From: Candidatus Thermokryptus sp.
GTDB taxonomy: Bacteria; Bacteroidota; Ignavibacteria; Kryptoniales; Kryptoniaceae
Assembly: GCA_028276305.1 (NCBI GenBank)
Contig: JAPYWO010000072.1
Coordinates: 1 to 6,559 of the forward strand
Reading direction: 5' to 3'
DNA length: 6,559 bases
In this document: positions 1 through 5,745 of the stretch, in pieces
How positions within the stretch are numbered: position 1 is the stretch's first letter
Layout: the number at the start of each line of letters is the position of its first letter
Translations under genes and position numbers: made by a program
Notes under the pieces: model-generated
What the model saw: only the letters and a program-made list of their open reading frames with translations
Database searches by the model: none
What the model was told of the DNA's origin: nothing

Positions 1-7
1 TTTAAAG

Positions 8-997
8 TTATTGCTTCCCTAAAACTTTTTTTAATTCTTCAATCAAAGCTGGAACAACTTCAAACAAGTCCCCTGCGATACCATAGTCCGCAACCTGGAA
101 AATTGGGGCGTCTTTATCTTTGTTGATAGCAACTATCACTTTTGAAGAAGACATCCCCGCAAGGTGCTGAATTGCCCCCGATATTCCAATTGCGATATAA
201 AGTTTTGGAGATACAGTTTTACCTGTTTGTCCAACTTGTTCGTCATGCGGACGCCATCCAGCGTCAACAACCGCTCTTGATGCCCCAACTGCTCCACCAA
301 GTATTTCCGCAAGTTCTTCAATCATCTTGAAATTCTCCGGTGCTTTCAAACCTCGCCCACCCGAGACAACTATATCCGCCTCCGTCACATCAAGTTTTCC
401 CTTCGTTGAAGCAACCGTCTCAAAGGCTACAACTGAAAAATCATCATCTGTTAAATTAACTTCAAACTTCTCAACTTCCGCTGGCTTCCCATCACTTTCT
501 CCAGCAGAAAAGACATTCGGTCTTAATGTGTAAATTTTTCTCTCGGAGTTCACCTTAACCCTGATGAAAGCTTTACCCGCGTATACAGGTCTTGTTGCAA
601 TCACCTCGCCATTTTCAACTTTTAAGTCGGTGCAATCAAGAGCAAACCCAGCGTCAATTTTACCTGCAACTCTCGGTGCAAGCTCTTTGCCCATTGCTGT
701 TGCAGACATAAAGATATATCCAACATCATACTTATCAACGACCTCAGCTATAACTTTTGAGTATGCAGTAAGTGAGTAAGAACCGAGGCGATCGTCTTGC
801 ACGACGATCACCTTTTCAGCTCCATATCCACCGAGCTCAGGTGCTATCTTCACTGCGTTTTCATTGCCTATCACAAGGGTTAAAAATTCCGCTTTAATTT
901 CGTCTGCAATTTTTCTCCCTGTCCTTACAGCTTCAAAAGCTGATTTTTTAAATTTCCCTTCCCTTTGCTCTGCAAATGTTAAAACTCTTTTTGCCAT
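8..997 (-). CDS. etfA: Electron transfer flavoprotein, alpha subunit
   Basis: Cytoplasmic FAD-binding subunit of the EtfA/EtfB heterodimer, which takes electrons from acyl-CoA and related dehydrogenases and hands them to an ETF:quinone oxidoreductase or another acceptor. The 329 residues are a normal full length. The N-terminal ETF domain opens with [19 protein letters not shown] (5-23). The C-terminal FAD domain carries the family signature: SGGRG (212-216), [11 protein letters not shown] (238-248), [20 protein letters not shown] (255-274), then HLAGM and [17 protein letters not shown] (291-307) followed by GDLFEVVP. The start is an ATG 58 bp after the etfB stop, with a weak GAGA-type ribosome site, so it is probably co-transcribed with etfB. 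I see nothing missing. Whether this ETF is an ordinary electron carrier or a bifurcating type cannot be settled from the window; no dehydrogenase or quinone oxidoreductase partner is visible. Confidence 0.97.
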   Translation of the reverse strand: MAKRVLTFAEQREGKFKKSAFEAVRTGRKIADEIKAEFLTLVIGNENAVKIAPELGGYGAEKVIVVQDDRLGSYSLTAYSKVIAEVVDKYDVGYIFMSATAMGKELAPRVAGKIDAGFALDCTDLKVENGEVIATRPVYAGKAFIRVKVNSERKIYTLRPNVFSAGESDGKPAEVEKFEVNLTDDDFSVVAFETVASTKGKLDVTEADIVVSGGRGLKAPENFKMIEELAEILGGAVGASRAVVDAGWRPHDEQVGQTGKTVSPKLYIAIGISGAIQHLAGMSSSKVIVAINKDKDAPIFQVADYGIAGDLFEVVPALIEELKKVLGKQ

Positions 998-1055
998 TTG
1001 ACATCTCTTTGAATTTGTTTTAAAATAAGTATTATCAAATTATTTTGCAACTATT

Positions 1056-1805
1056 TTAAATCACCTTGGCTTCCTCTCTTAACAATCTAACAAGTTCAGG
1101 AACAGCGCTTGCATCGGTGCCGATTATTCTACCGGGTTTCTTCGGCGGAGGTAAAAGCATCTCAATTACTTCTGTCTTATTATCAAATTTGGGCGCTTCT
1201 CTTTCTTCAACTGGTTTGTTCTTCGCTGCCATTATCCCCTTCAAAGAGGGATATCTCGGTTCGTTCAATCCTCTTTGTGCTCCAATTACAATTGGGAGTT
1301 TACCGCGAACTTTTTCCCTTCCTCCCTCAATTTCGCGTTCGGCTATCACTGTTCCGTCCGAATTGATTTCAAGCTTGACGACGACAGTTATTGACGGGAG
1401 ACCAAGAAGTTCGGCAACTAAACTTGGCATCGCTTGATCATCGTAATCAATTGATTGCTTTCCGAAAAATATGATGTCCGGTGAAAGTTCTTTTAAAACC
1501 TCAGCTAATGCTTTAGCGATTGAAAAAGTATCTCTTTGTGAGTCATCCTTTAAAAGTATTCCTCTGTCCGCACCCATTGCTAATGCCTTTCTTATGACCT
1601 CAACATTTTCACTGCCCCCGAGGGATATGACGATAACTTCACCGCCGAACTTCTCCTTCGTTTTAAGGGCTTCTTCAACAGCAAATTCATCGTAAGGATT
1701 TAAGATGAAGTTTACACCTGATTTGTCAATAGTTTTTCCATCTTGACCGATTTTTACCTTTGTTTCAGTGTCGGGTACTCGGTTAACGCAGACAGCGATT
1801 TTCAT
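1056..1805 (-). CDS. etfB: Electron transfer flavoprotein, beta subunit
   Basis: Partner of EtfA; this subunit binds AMP and supplies the face that docks to dehydrogenases. With the ATG at 1805 the protein has 249 residues, the usual family size. It begins MKIAVCVNRVPDTETKVKI, as EtfB proteins do. Motifs include NPYDEFAVEEAL (36-47), AMGADRGILL (76-85), GKQSIDYDDQA (115-125) and the EtfB signature LNEPRYPSLKGIMAAKNKP (180-198). A TTG at 1838 would add 11 residues (MNSTKTKIQPT), but they have no counterpart in the family and overlap the 20-bp repeat, so I prefer the ATG. No Shine-Dalgarno site stands before this ATG, unlike most neighbours. The gene lies 43 bp downstream of the methyltransferase stop on the same strand, just past the proximal copy of the repeat that brackets the RM cassette. 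Confidence 0.96.
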   Translation of the reverse strand: MKIAVCVNRVPDTETKVKIGQDGKTIDKSGVNFILNPYDEFAVEEALKTKEKFGGEVIVISLGGSENVEVIRKALAMGADRGILLKDDSQRDTFSIAKALAEVLKELSPDIIFFGKQSIDYDDQAMPSLVAELLGLPSITVVVKLEINSDGTVIAEREIEGGREKVRGKLPIVIGAQRGLNEPRYPSLKGIMAAKNKPVEEREAPKFDNKTEVIEMLLPPPKKPGRIIGTDASAVPELVRLLREEAKVI

Positions 1806-1824
1806 AGTAGGTTGAATTTTTGTT

Positions 1825-1844
1825 TTTGTTGAGTTCAATTAAAA
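1825..1844. repeat. 20-bp direct repeat, etfB-proximal copy
   Basis: The plus strand reads TTTGTTGAGTTCAATTAAAA, identical at all 20 positions to 3732-3751. It lies between the methyltransferase stop (1849) and the etfB ATG (1805). The flanking bases differ: T at 1824 against C at 3731, and T at 1845 against G at 3752, so the match is exactly 20 bp. It is interpreted as one end of an insertion footprint. Confidence 0.9.
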
Positions 1845-1848
1845 TTTA

Positions 1849-2769
1849 TTAAAATTCAAACAATGGTAAAATTTCCATACTCTGTTTTAATTTTATGCTC
1901 TTGGTCTCAATATCATGTGCATGGATTGAAAAATATGACTTTAACTTAACCCAATCCCTGTCCCTGATTGTCAAAATTTTGCCAAGATATATGCTCACAT
2001 AACAGTCGTTAATTTTCGTCTCGCTTGCCACTGAAAGATTTGCCTCAGTTATTTTGACATATTTAGGATCAATATCTACGACTATAAATTTTCTTCCTAA
2101 CCTTTTCGCTGCAACAGCTGTGGTTCCTGTTCCGGAAAACGGATCAAATACAATATCCCCCTCATCGGTAGTCATGAGTATCAACCTCTCAAGAAGGGGG
2201 ACAGGTAGTTGACAAGGGTGTTCATTTCTTCTTTTTTTGTGCCTTATCCTATGAATATCTGTCCAAACATCAGAAGCAAGAGGACCGAAAGGATGCATTT
2301 TATCTTTTTTACCGCCATAATCCTGAAGAACAATATCGCATTTTCTACATCTTGGATGAGCTATTCTTATATCGTAGAATTTAAACCCTTTTGGTTGTTT
2401 CGTATACCATAAAATTCCATAATGATTAGGTAATAGTGTCTTACCAAGAGGTGCTCCCATAGCATCCCAGGCAATCCAATGTCTGAAATGTGCTATTTCA
2501 TTAAGATAGCTGGCAAAGTATGTAAGCCATCTCGGTATATTATGAACGAAAATTGAACCGGATGGTTTTGTTATTCGGACCAGTTCCTTTAACCATAACT
2601 TACACCATTGAAGATACTCACTTGTATCTTTCTTATCCTTATATTCGCTATATTTTTTGCCTAAATTAAATGGTGGATCAGCAAAGACCATATCAAATGA
2701 ATTATCGGGAATGTTTTTCATAACTTCCAAGGCATCTCCAAGTATAACTTTATTTATTAACTCTTTCAT
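1849..2769 (-). CDS. DNA methyltransferase, beta-class (N6-adenine or N4-cytosine) of a type II RM system
   Basis: Transfers a methyl group from S-adenosylmethionine to an exocyclic amino group in a specific DNA site, protecting the host from the adjacent endonuclease. The 306 residues have the beta-class order: catalytic motif IV DPPF (31-34) near the N-terminus and the SAM-binding motif I DPFSGTGTT (209-217) near the C-terminus, followed by FIVVDIDPKYV (228-238, motif II/III region). HPCQLPVPLLERLI (184-197) corresponds to the HPxQxP motif of this class. DPPF fits adenine methylation better than cytosine, but this is not decisive. A CRKC pair (141-144) in the middle region may help bind zinc. 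About 55 residues follow the catalytic core. The ATG overlaps the TGA of the endonuclease gene (ATGA, 2766-2769) and lacks a clear Shine-Dalgarno site, so translation is probably coupled. The recognition site is unknown. Confidence 0.93.
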   Translation of the reverse strand: MKELINKVILGDALEVMKNIPDNSFDMVFADPPFNLGKKYSEYKDKKDTSEYLQWCKLWLKELVRITKPSGSIFVHNIPRWLTYFASYLNEIAHFRHWIAWDAMGAPLGKTLLPNHYGILWYTKQPKGFKFYDIRIAHPRCRKCDIVLQDYGGKKDKMHPFGPLASDVWTDIHRIRHKKRRNEHPCQLPVPLLERLILMTTDEGDIVFDPFSGTGTTAVAAKRLGRKFIVVDIDPKYVKITEANLSVASETKINDCYVSIYLGKILTIRDRDWVKLKSYFSIHAHDIETKSIKLKQSMEILPLFEF

Positions 2770-3716
2770 GTTGAAGCGGGAATTAGTTTTCTAAGAAATT
2801 TATCAAATCTTTTGATCTCATCTTCATGGAATGTGAAAACATCATCAAAAGCACTGACCATTTTTCTTAAATCGCTTTTCCTCACAAACCATCCTATTCC
2901 ATCAATAAATCCTATGAATTTTGCGTTTTTGTAAAATTTCTTTATGGCTTTTCCAACCTCTATCTCTGTTTTTGCCTTATCACCCATCCCTGAACTTGTA
3001 GTTGTTTCATATGAACATTCAATTATAATTTTAGGGTTCTTTTTATCTGGAATTATAAAATCAAGATTTCGGGGGATATTTTTTAATTTACCCGATGCGT
3101 ACTCTAAACCAAATTCATTTAATAATTTCTTCAAAACAACTTCAGGGTTGTTCTTTGCGCTAGCTGAATACGAACCTTTGATTTTATATCTAATGAGCGT
3201 ATCAATTAGCGAAGGTAATTCAAATTTTAACTTTCTTATGTCAAGCTTTTTAAATTCAAAAAGGGGAATTACTTTCCTGAGAATAGGAATTGTTGCTCCA
3301 TCAAAAAATAGGTTGACAACACCTTCTGCAAAGTTCTCGTTTTCCTTTAGAATTTTCTTTATCTGAGATATCTTCCACTCTTCTTTATTACCATCTTTAA
3401 ACCATAAGTTTTTGTTAGTAATTCTTGCCAACTCTTTATCATCATTTACTCTTATGAATGTTAAAAGGCGGAGGAGGTTTTCTTGAGAAAAGCCTGTTAT
3501 AGTCAAAAGGACATCAAGACCGTTTTCTTTCTCTCTTAATAACCTCACAAAAATTTCTCTGTTCAATCCATTTTTGTCAATTTCATCTTTTAGATTCAAA
3601 ATCTCCTGTAGCATAGAATGAACATACGCCTCATTTTCTTGTTCAAACTCATAGTTTTGGAAATAGAAAGTGTTTCTTTCTATAACTTTTTTAAACTTTG
3701 ATGCAACAGATGGCAT
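2766..3716 (-). CDS. Probable type II restriction endonuclease, DpnII/MjaII-like PD-(D/E)XK fold
   Basis: Predicted to cut unmethylated DNA at the site protected by the adjacent methyltransferase. The 316-residue protein has a Lys/Glu-rich helical N-terminal part (1-180). Its C-terminal part looks catalytic: NLDFIIPDKKNPKIIIECS (217-235) gives the strand-Asp-loop-strand-Glu pattern with D219 and E233, followed by ETTTSSGMGDKAKTE (237-251). The usual ExK lysine is absent (E-C-S), and a later Lys (K247 or K249) could replace it, as in DpnII-type enzymes. The tail GFIDGIGWFVRKSDLRKMV (269-287) plus DDVFTFHE resembles the end of such nucleases. The start is an ATG with AAGGAT (3722-3727) 5 bp upstream. 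It overlaps the methyltransferase gene by 4 bp, and this partnership is the strongest evidence for the role. The family assignment is from memory of sequence style, and the specificity is unknown. No controller protein gene is present. Confidence 0.78.
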   Translation of the reverse strand: MPSVASKFKKVIERNTFYFQNYEFEQENEAYVHSMLQEILNLKDEIDKNGLNREIFVRLLREKENGLDVLLTITGFSQENLLRLLTFIRVNDDKELARITNKNLWFKDGNKEEWKISQIKKILKENENFAEGVVNLFFDGATIPILRKVIPLFEFKKLDIRKLKFELPSLIDTLIRYKIKGSYSASAKNNPEVVLKKLLNEFGLEYASGKLKNIPRNLDFIIPDKKNPKIIIECSYETTTSSGMGDKAKTEIEVGKAIKKFYKNAKFIGFIDGIGWFVRKSDLRKMVSAFDDVFTFHEDEIKRFDKFLRKLIPAST

Positions 3717-3725
3717 TGAGTATCC

Positions 3726-3887
3726 TTAATCTTTGTTGAGTTCAATTAAAAGATATTCAATTTTCATTAAATCTTCCAAATATTCGTATGAGCAAAAAGT
3801 ATCCCCGTTTGAAAAAAGTGTGAGGCGAATGCGAAAATTTTTAAGGTAAAATTTACTTCTTTTCCCCTGCCAACCTTCCAATTCCAT
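3726..3887 (-). CDS. Possible 53-residue small ORF, unrecognised
   Basis: An open frame of 53 codons starts at an ATG inside the 3' end of the small membrane protein gene, overlapping it by 35 bp in another frame. It ends with TAA at 3726-3728, nine bases before the endonuclease ATG. It reads MELEGWQGKRSKF, then FRIRLTLFSNGDTF (19-32) and EYLEDLMKIEYLLIELNKD (35-53), a composition that could belong to a real protein. The last codons lie in the 20-bp repeat. No Shine-Dalgarno site precedes the ATG. It may be chance, a gene remnant, or a short leader peptide coupled to the genes on either side. I do not recognise a family. Confidence 0.22.
   Translation of the reverse strand: MELEGWQGKRSKFYLKNFRIRLTLFSNGDTFCSYEYLEDLMKIEYLLIELNKD
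3732..3751. repeat. 20-bp direct repeat, endonuclease-proximal copy
   Basis: Identical over 20 bp to 1825-1844 and in the same orientation. It lies 15 bp upstream of the endonuclease ATG. The endonuclease's own ribosome site (3722-3727) lies on the cassette side of this copy, so the cassette would carry its translation signal but not necessarily its promoter. Confidence 0.9.
3766..3795 (-). promoter_or_regulatory. Weak candidate promoter for the RM genes (and perhaps etfBA)
   Basis: On the minus strand, TTGCTC (3795-3790), an 18-bp spacer and TTTAAT (3771-3766) form a poor -35 with a good -10. It lies upstream of the distal repeat, so it would belong to the original locus rather than to the inserted cassette. 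The whole 136-bp gap between 3716 and 3853 holds no better candidate that I could see. The region is A+T-rich, so chance matches are likely. Confidence 0.25.
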
Positions 3888-4035
3888 AAGCTACAGCAAA
3901 CAAAAGACAGGTCTGAGCGAAGTTGTGCCAAGTCGCGTTTGCAAAAATTATATTGTGTCCGATTATCTTACCCAATAACCCAATAATTAAACTTAACAAT
4001 GCTAAAAGCATCCCCGCTAAAACTATTCTGTTCAT
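3853..4035 (-). CDS. Small two-helix inner-membrane protein, unknown function
   Basis: A 60-residue protein starting MNRIVLAGMLLALLSLIIG. Residues about 4-22 form one strongly hydrophobic helix. A second, about 42-56 (FAQTCLLFAVAYGIG), follows a loop containing GHNIIFANATWHNFAQ. The protein ends in a charged tail, RLAGEKK. The ATG at 4035 is chosen because GGAGGGAG stands 4 bp upstream, the best ribosome site in the window. A longer reading from a GTG at 4125 would begin inside the upstream hairpin and has no such site. I do not recognise a family; the pattern fits small membrane proteins found as hypotheticals in many genomes. It appears to be transcribed from its own promoter just after the hairpin that follows the barrel gene. 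Confidence 0.75.
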   Translation of the reverse strand: MNRIVLAGMLLALLSLIIGLLGKIIGHNIIFANATWHNFAQTCLLFAVAYGIGRLAGEKK

Positions 4036-4072
4036 TTCTCCCTCCGAAATTTGAGTTTGTAAAGCCACAGGG

Positions 4073-4101
4073 AAGTTAAAAAATAAAAGTGAAAGTGTCA
4101 A
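4073..4101 (-). promoter_or_regulatory. Sigma70-like promoter for the small membrane protein
   Basis: On the minus strand, a perfect -35 TTGACA (4101-4096) is followed by a 17-bp spacer and TAACTT (4078-4073), a mediocre -10. It lies directly downstream of the hairpin at 4109-4130 and 38 bp upstream of the ATG at 4035. The perfect -35 and ideal spacing support it; the -10 is the weak part. Confidence 0.45.
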
Positions 4102-4108
4102 GAGGGAA

Positions 4109-4130
4109 GGGGCGTGCGAAAGCACGCCCT
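4109..4130 (-). terminator. GC-rich hairpin after the beta-barrel gene, probable terminator
   Basis: The arms 4110-4117 (GGGCGTGC) and 4122-4129 (GCACGCCC) are perfect 8-bp complements around a 4-base loop, extended by a G-T pair at 4109/4130. On the minus strand the loop is TTTC. The hairpin begins 9 bp after the barrel gene's TGA. The downstream sequence is pyrimidine-rich (TTCCCTCTT) but not a clean T-run, so termination may be imperfect. It could instead be an intergenic palindromic repeat; only one copy occurs in this window. Confidence 0.5.
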
Positions 4131-4138
4131 AGATGTTT

Positions 4139-4870
4139 TCACAGTATAACCTTTGCTGTTATAGCAAAGCCGATATCGCGGGAGTTAGCTAAACCTTTTG
4201 CTATTTCATTTTGAAGATAAAACCTATCGCCCATTTTAGCGCCAAGGAAAATGCTCATTGAGTACTCGCTCTTTGTTAATCTTTGACCTGCGTAGCTACT
4301 GCTGTGAACGCTGGCATATTCAGCGCCAATGCCAACTACACCAACCTCGTTTATCGTGCGAAAAACCCCAGCGTGAGCTCCAAGAGTGAAATCCTTACTT
4401 TCAAGCCCATAACTTGCGGTTGGGTGAATTACATAGGTGAAATTTGAGATATGAAAGATGTTTGGAAGTGACACTTCAAGTTCGTTTGCTTTCTCGTTTA
4501 ATTTTCCCCTGTGCTCAAAGATTAAATCAAGCGTGTAGCTATTTGTTAAACTTGAATAAAGGTTGTAAACTCCACGAATTCCGTAGTAGTCAACTTTGAA
4601 TTCATTCCTTGCTTTTTCGTCTGAACCAATCGTGAATTGAAGCGAGAGATTTCGTGTCAACCCATAATAAACACTTCCCATAGATAGAAATGAATCCTCT
4701 TGCGGTGAACCCAACCTGTTGATTGAATATTCCCCGTTTAGCTCAAAGACAAGCGACCTGAACGGATAAACCATTGAACCCTTCCTTAGAAAAAGATAGG
4801 TGTCAAAGCAAGGGTAGGCAGTTGTGGTGATGAATGCAAGAATGAAAAGGATAAAAATGACTTTCTTCAT
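4139..4870 (-). CDS. Exported protein, probable outer-membrane beta-barrel, unknown function
   Basis: A 243-residue protein with a clear signal peptide: MKK, a hydrophobic stretch (4-14) and TTTAYP, with cleavage likely near residue 18-21. A Cys follows at 21, but AYPC is a poor lipobox, so a lipoprotein is less likely. The mature part alternates polar and hydrophobic residues in short segments separated by turns, as in LSLQFTIGSDEKARNEFKVD (75-94), SYTLDLIFEHRGKLNEK (111-127), FTLGAHAGVF (161-170) and YSMSIFLGAKMGDRFYLQNE (203-222). This is the pattern of an outer-membrane barrel of perhaps 8-12 strands. The C-terminus (TAKVIL) lacks the usual terminal Phe. The start is an ATG with AAAGGAG about 7 bp upstream. 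I recognise no named family; a porin or a structural barrel are both possible. Confidence 0.72.
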   Translation of the reverse strand: MKKVIFILFILAFITTTAYPCFDTYLFLRKGSMVYPFRSLVFELNGEYSINRLGSPQEDSFLSMGSVYYGLTRNLSLQFTIGSDEKARNEFKVDYYGIRGVYNLYSSLTNSYTLDLIFEHRGKLNEKANELEVSLPNIFHISNFTYVIHPTASYGLESKDFTLGAHAGVFRTINEVGVVGIGAEYASVHSSSYAGQRLTKSEYSMSIFLGAKMGDRFYLQNEIAKGLANSRDIGFAITAKVIL

Positions 4871-4917
4871 GGCAGGTCTCCTTTCTTTTTGTTTTTGTGA
4901 ATGCTACTTACATTAAA

Positions 4918-4946
4918 AAGATAGCACAAAGATATTTAAAAGTCAA
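4918..4946 (-). promoter_or_regulatory. Sigma70-like promoter for the beta-barrel gene
   Basis: On the minus strand, TTGACT (4946-4941), a 17-bp spacer and TATCTT (4923-4918) lie 48 bp upstream of the ATG. It is arranged back-to-back with the plus-strand candidate at 4953-4980, with the two -35 boxes 6 bp apart. Confidence 0.5.
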
Positions 4947-4952
4947 GTTGGT

Positions 4953-4980
4953 TTGACATAGAGTTTGGTGATTTTTTAAA
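4953..4980 (+). promoter_or_regulatory. Sigma70-like promoter for lipB and E1
   Basis: TTGACA (4953-4958), a 16-bp spacer and TTTAAA (4975-4980) lie 53 bp upstream of the lipB GTG. The -35 is perfect and the -10 matches at four of six positions. Transcription would start near 4987, inside the AT-rich palindrome at 4980-5003. Confidence 0.42.
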
Positions 4981-5003
4981 GAAATTAGTTTTTGCTAATT
5001 TTT
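4980..5003. promoter_or_regulatory. AT-rich palindrome at the predicted lipB transcription start
   Basis: AAATTAG (4982-4988) and CTAATTT (4995-5001) are perfect 7-bp inverted arms around TTTTTG, and they extend by a G-T and an A-T pair to 4980/5003. The position just after the candidate -10 suits a repressor operator or a hairpin in the 5' leader. There is no direct evidence of binding, and such palindromes arise by chance in A+T-rich DNA. Confidence 0.28.
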
Positions 5004-5033
5004 GGGAAAGAGAAAAGAAAATTTTGAGGTGAA

Positions 5034-5720
5034 GTGAAGGCAATTTTAATAGATATACTTGGGGTTTCGGAGTTTGAGGAGGTTTGGAGATTACAAGCTT
5101 TATTTCATGGGCTAAGGGTTGATGGGAAAATTGACGATGTTTTAATTTTTGCAGAGCATAGTCATGTTTATACGATCGGGAAAGCTGGTGATGAGGGTGA
5201 TTTAAAGGTTAACAAAAGTTTTCTCTCGCAGGTTGGGGCGAAAATTTTTAAAATTGACAGAGGTGGGAAGATCACATATCACGGTCCGGGGCAAATCGTT
5301 TGCTACCCAATTTTTAAACTTGATGAAATTGGTTTGGACATACACTCTTATCTTCGTTCTCTTGAAGAGGTTATAATTTGGGCGCTAAAAGATTACGGCA
5401 TAGAAGCCCACAGAAGGGATGGACTCACTGGGGTTTGGGTGGGGGAACAGAAAATAGCATCAATTGGTATTAAAGTTAGCCATTGGGTGACCATGCATGG
5501 TTTCGCACTTAATGTTAACACGGATTTGAGATATTTTGATTTTATTTTTCCTTGCGGGTTAAAGGATGTTGAGATGACATCAATGAAAAAAATCCTTGGT
5601 TTTGATGTTTGTCTTGAAGAAGTTAAGAAAAAGTTGATAGCGGTTTTTGAAGATGTGTTTGGGATTGAATTTTGGGATGAGGTGAATTCTTTGAAAGAAG
5701 GATTAAATTTTTTAAAATAA
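5034..5720 (+). CDS. lipB: Lipoyl(octanoyl) transferase
   Basis: Moves octanoate from octanoyl-acyl carrier protein to a lysine of E2 or GcvH lipoyl domains, the first step of making protein-bound lipoate in the cytoplasm. The 228 residues are normal for LipB. Hallmarks are EHSHVYTIGKAG (41-52), the signature DRGGKITYHGPGQIVCYPIF (75-94), the catalytic Lys in QKIASIGIK (K140) and the catalytic Cys in FPCG (C174). TMHGFALNVNTDL (153-165) is also typical. The start is GTG at 5034, preceded by GAGGTG (5026-5031) with a short spacer; a GTG at 5029 would run straight into a stop. The gene lies 25 bp upstream of an E1 gene whose E2 partner needs lipoate, which fits a shared transcript. LipA is not in the window. 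Confidence 0.96.
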   Translation: MKAILIDILGVSEFEEVWRLQALFHGLRVDGKIDDVLIFAEHSHVYTIGKAGDEGDLKVNKSFLSQVGAKIFKIDRGGKITYHGPGQIVCYPIFKLDEIGLDIHSYLRSLEEVIIWALKDYGIEAHRRDGLTGVWVGEQKIASIGIKVSHWVTMHGFALNVNTDLRYFDFIFPCGLKDVEMTSMKKILGFDVCLEEVKKKLIAVFEDVFGIEFWDEVNSLKEGLNFLK

Positions 5721-5745
5721 GGAAAAACAAAAGTAAAAGTTTGCC

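Larger units (their letters stand above)
1825..3731 (-). mobile_element. Putative RM cassette insertion with 20-bp target duplication
   Basis: A 1,907-bp unit holds exactly two genes, endonuclease and methyltransferase, and is bounded by perfect 20-bp direct repeats (second copy 3732-3751). There is no transposase, integrase or recognisable terminal inverted repeat, so this is not a standard IS element. RM systems are known to move as two-gene units and to leave long target duplications. Collapsing one repeat with the cassette rejoins the DNA upstream of 3752 to the etfB leader. The repeats are directly visible; the insertion history is inference. An alternative is recombination between repeats that were already present, or duplication of a regulatory leader. 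Confidence 0.5.

Noticed and set aside
1066..1437. 123-codon plus-strand frame within etfB
   Set aside because: It is antisense to a clearly conserved gene, with no recognisable motif or ribosome site.
1806..1838. TTG start giving EtfB an 11-residue N-terminal extension
   Set aside because: The extension has no family counterpart, has no ribosome site, and is encoded partly by the 20-bp repeat; MKIAVCVNRV is the normal EtfB beginning.
2944..3366. 140-codon open frame on the plus strand within the endonuclease gene
   Set aside because: It is antisense to a gene with a credible protein and a 4-bp overlap with its partner, has no motif, and is rich in Ser/Phe/Asn as expected from an antisense reading of Lys/Glu-rich coding DNA.
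1849..3716. RM pair as part of a larger defence island or a toxin-antitoxin pair
   Set aside because: Only two genes are present between metabolic and envelope genes; the methyltransferase motifs and ATGA coupling point to an RM pair, with no other defence genes nearby.
3787..3822. Plus-strand mini-ORF MSKKYPRLKKV
   Set aside because: It has only 11 codons, no ribosome site, and no downstream gene on that strand.
4036..4125. GTG start giving the small membrane protein 30 extra residues
   Set aside because: The start lies inside the hairpin and the extension covers the promoter candidate; the internal ATG has a far better ribosome site.
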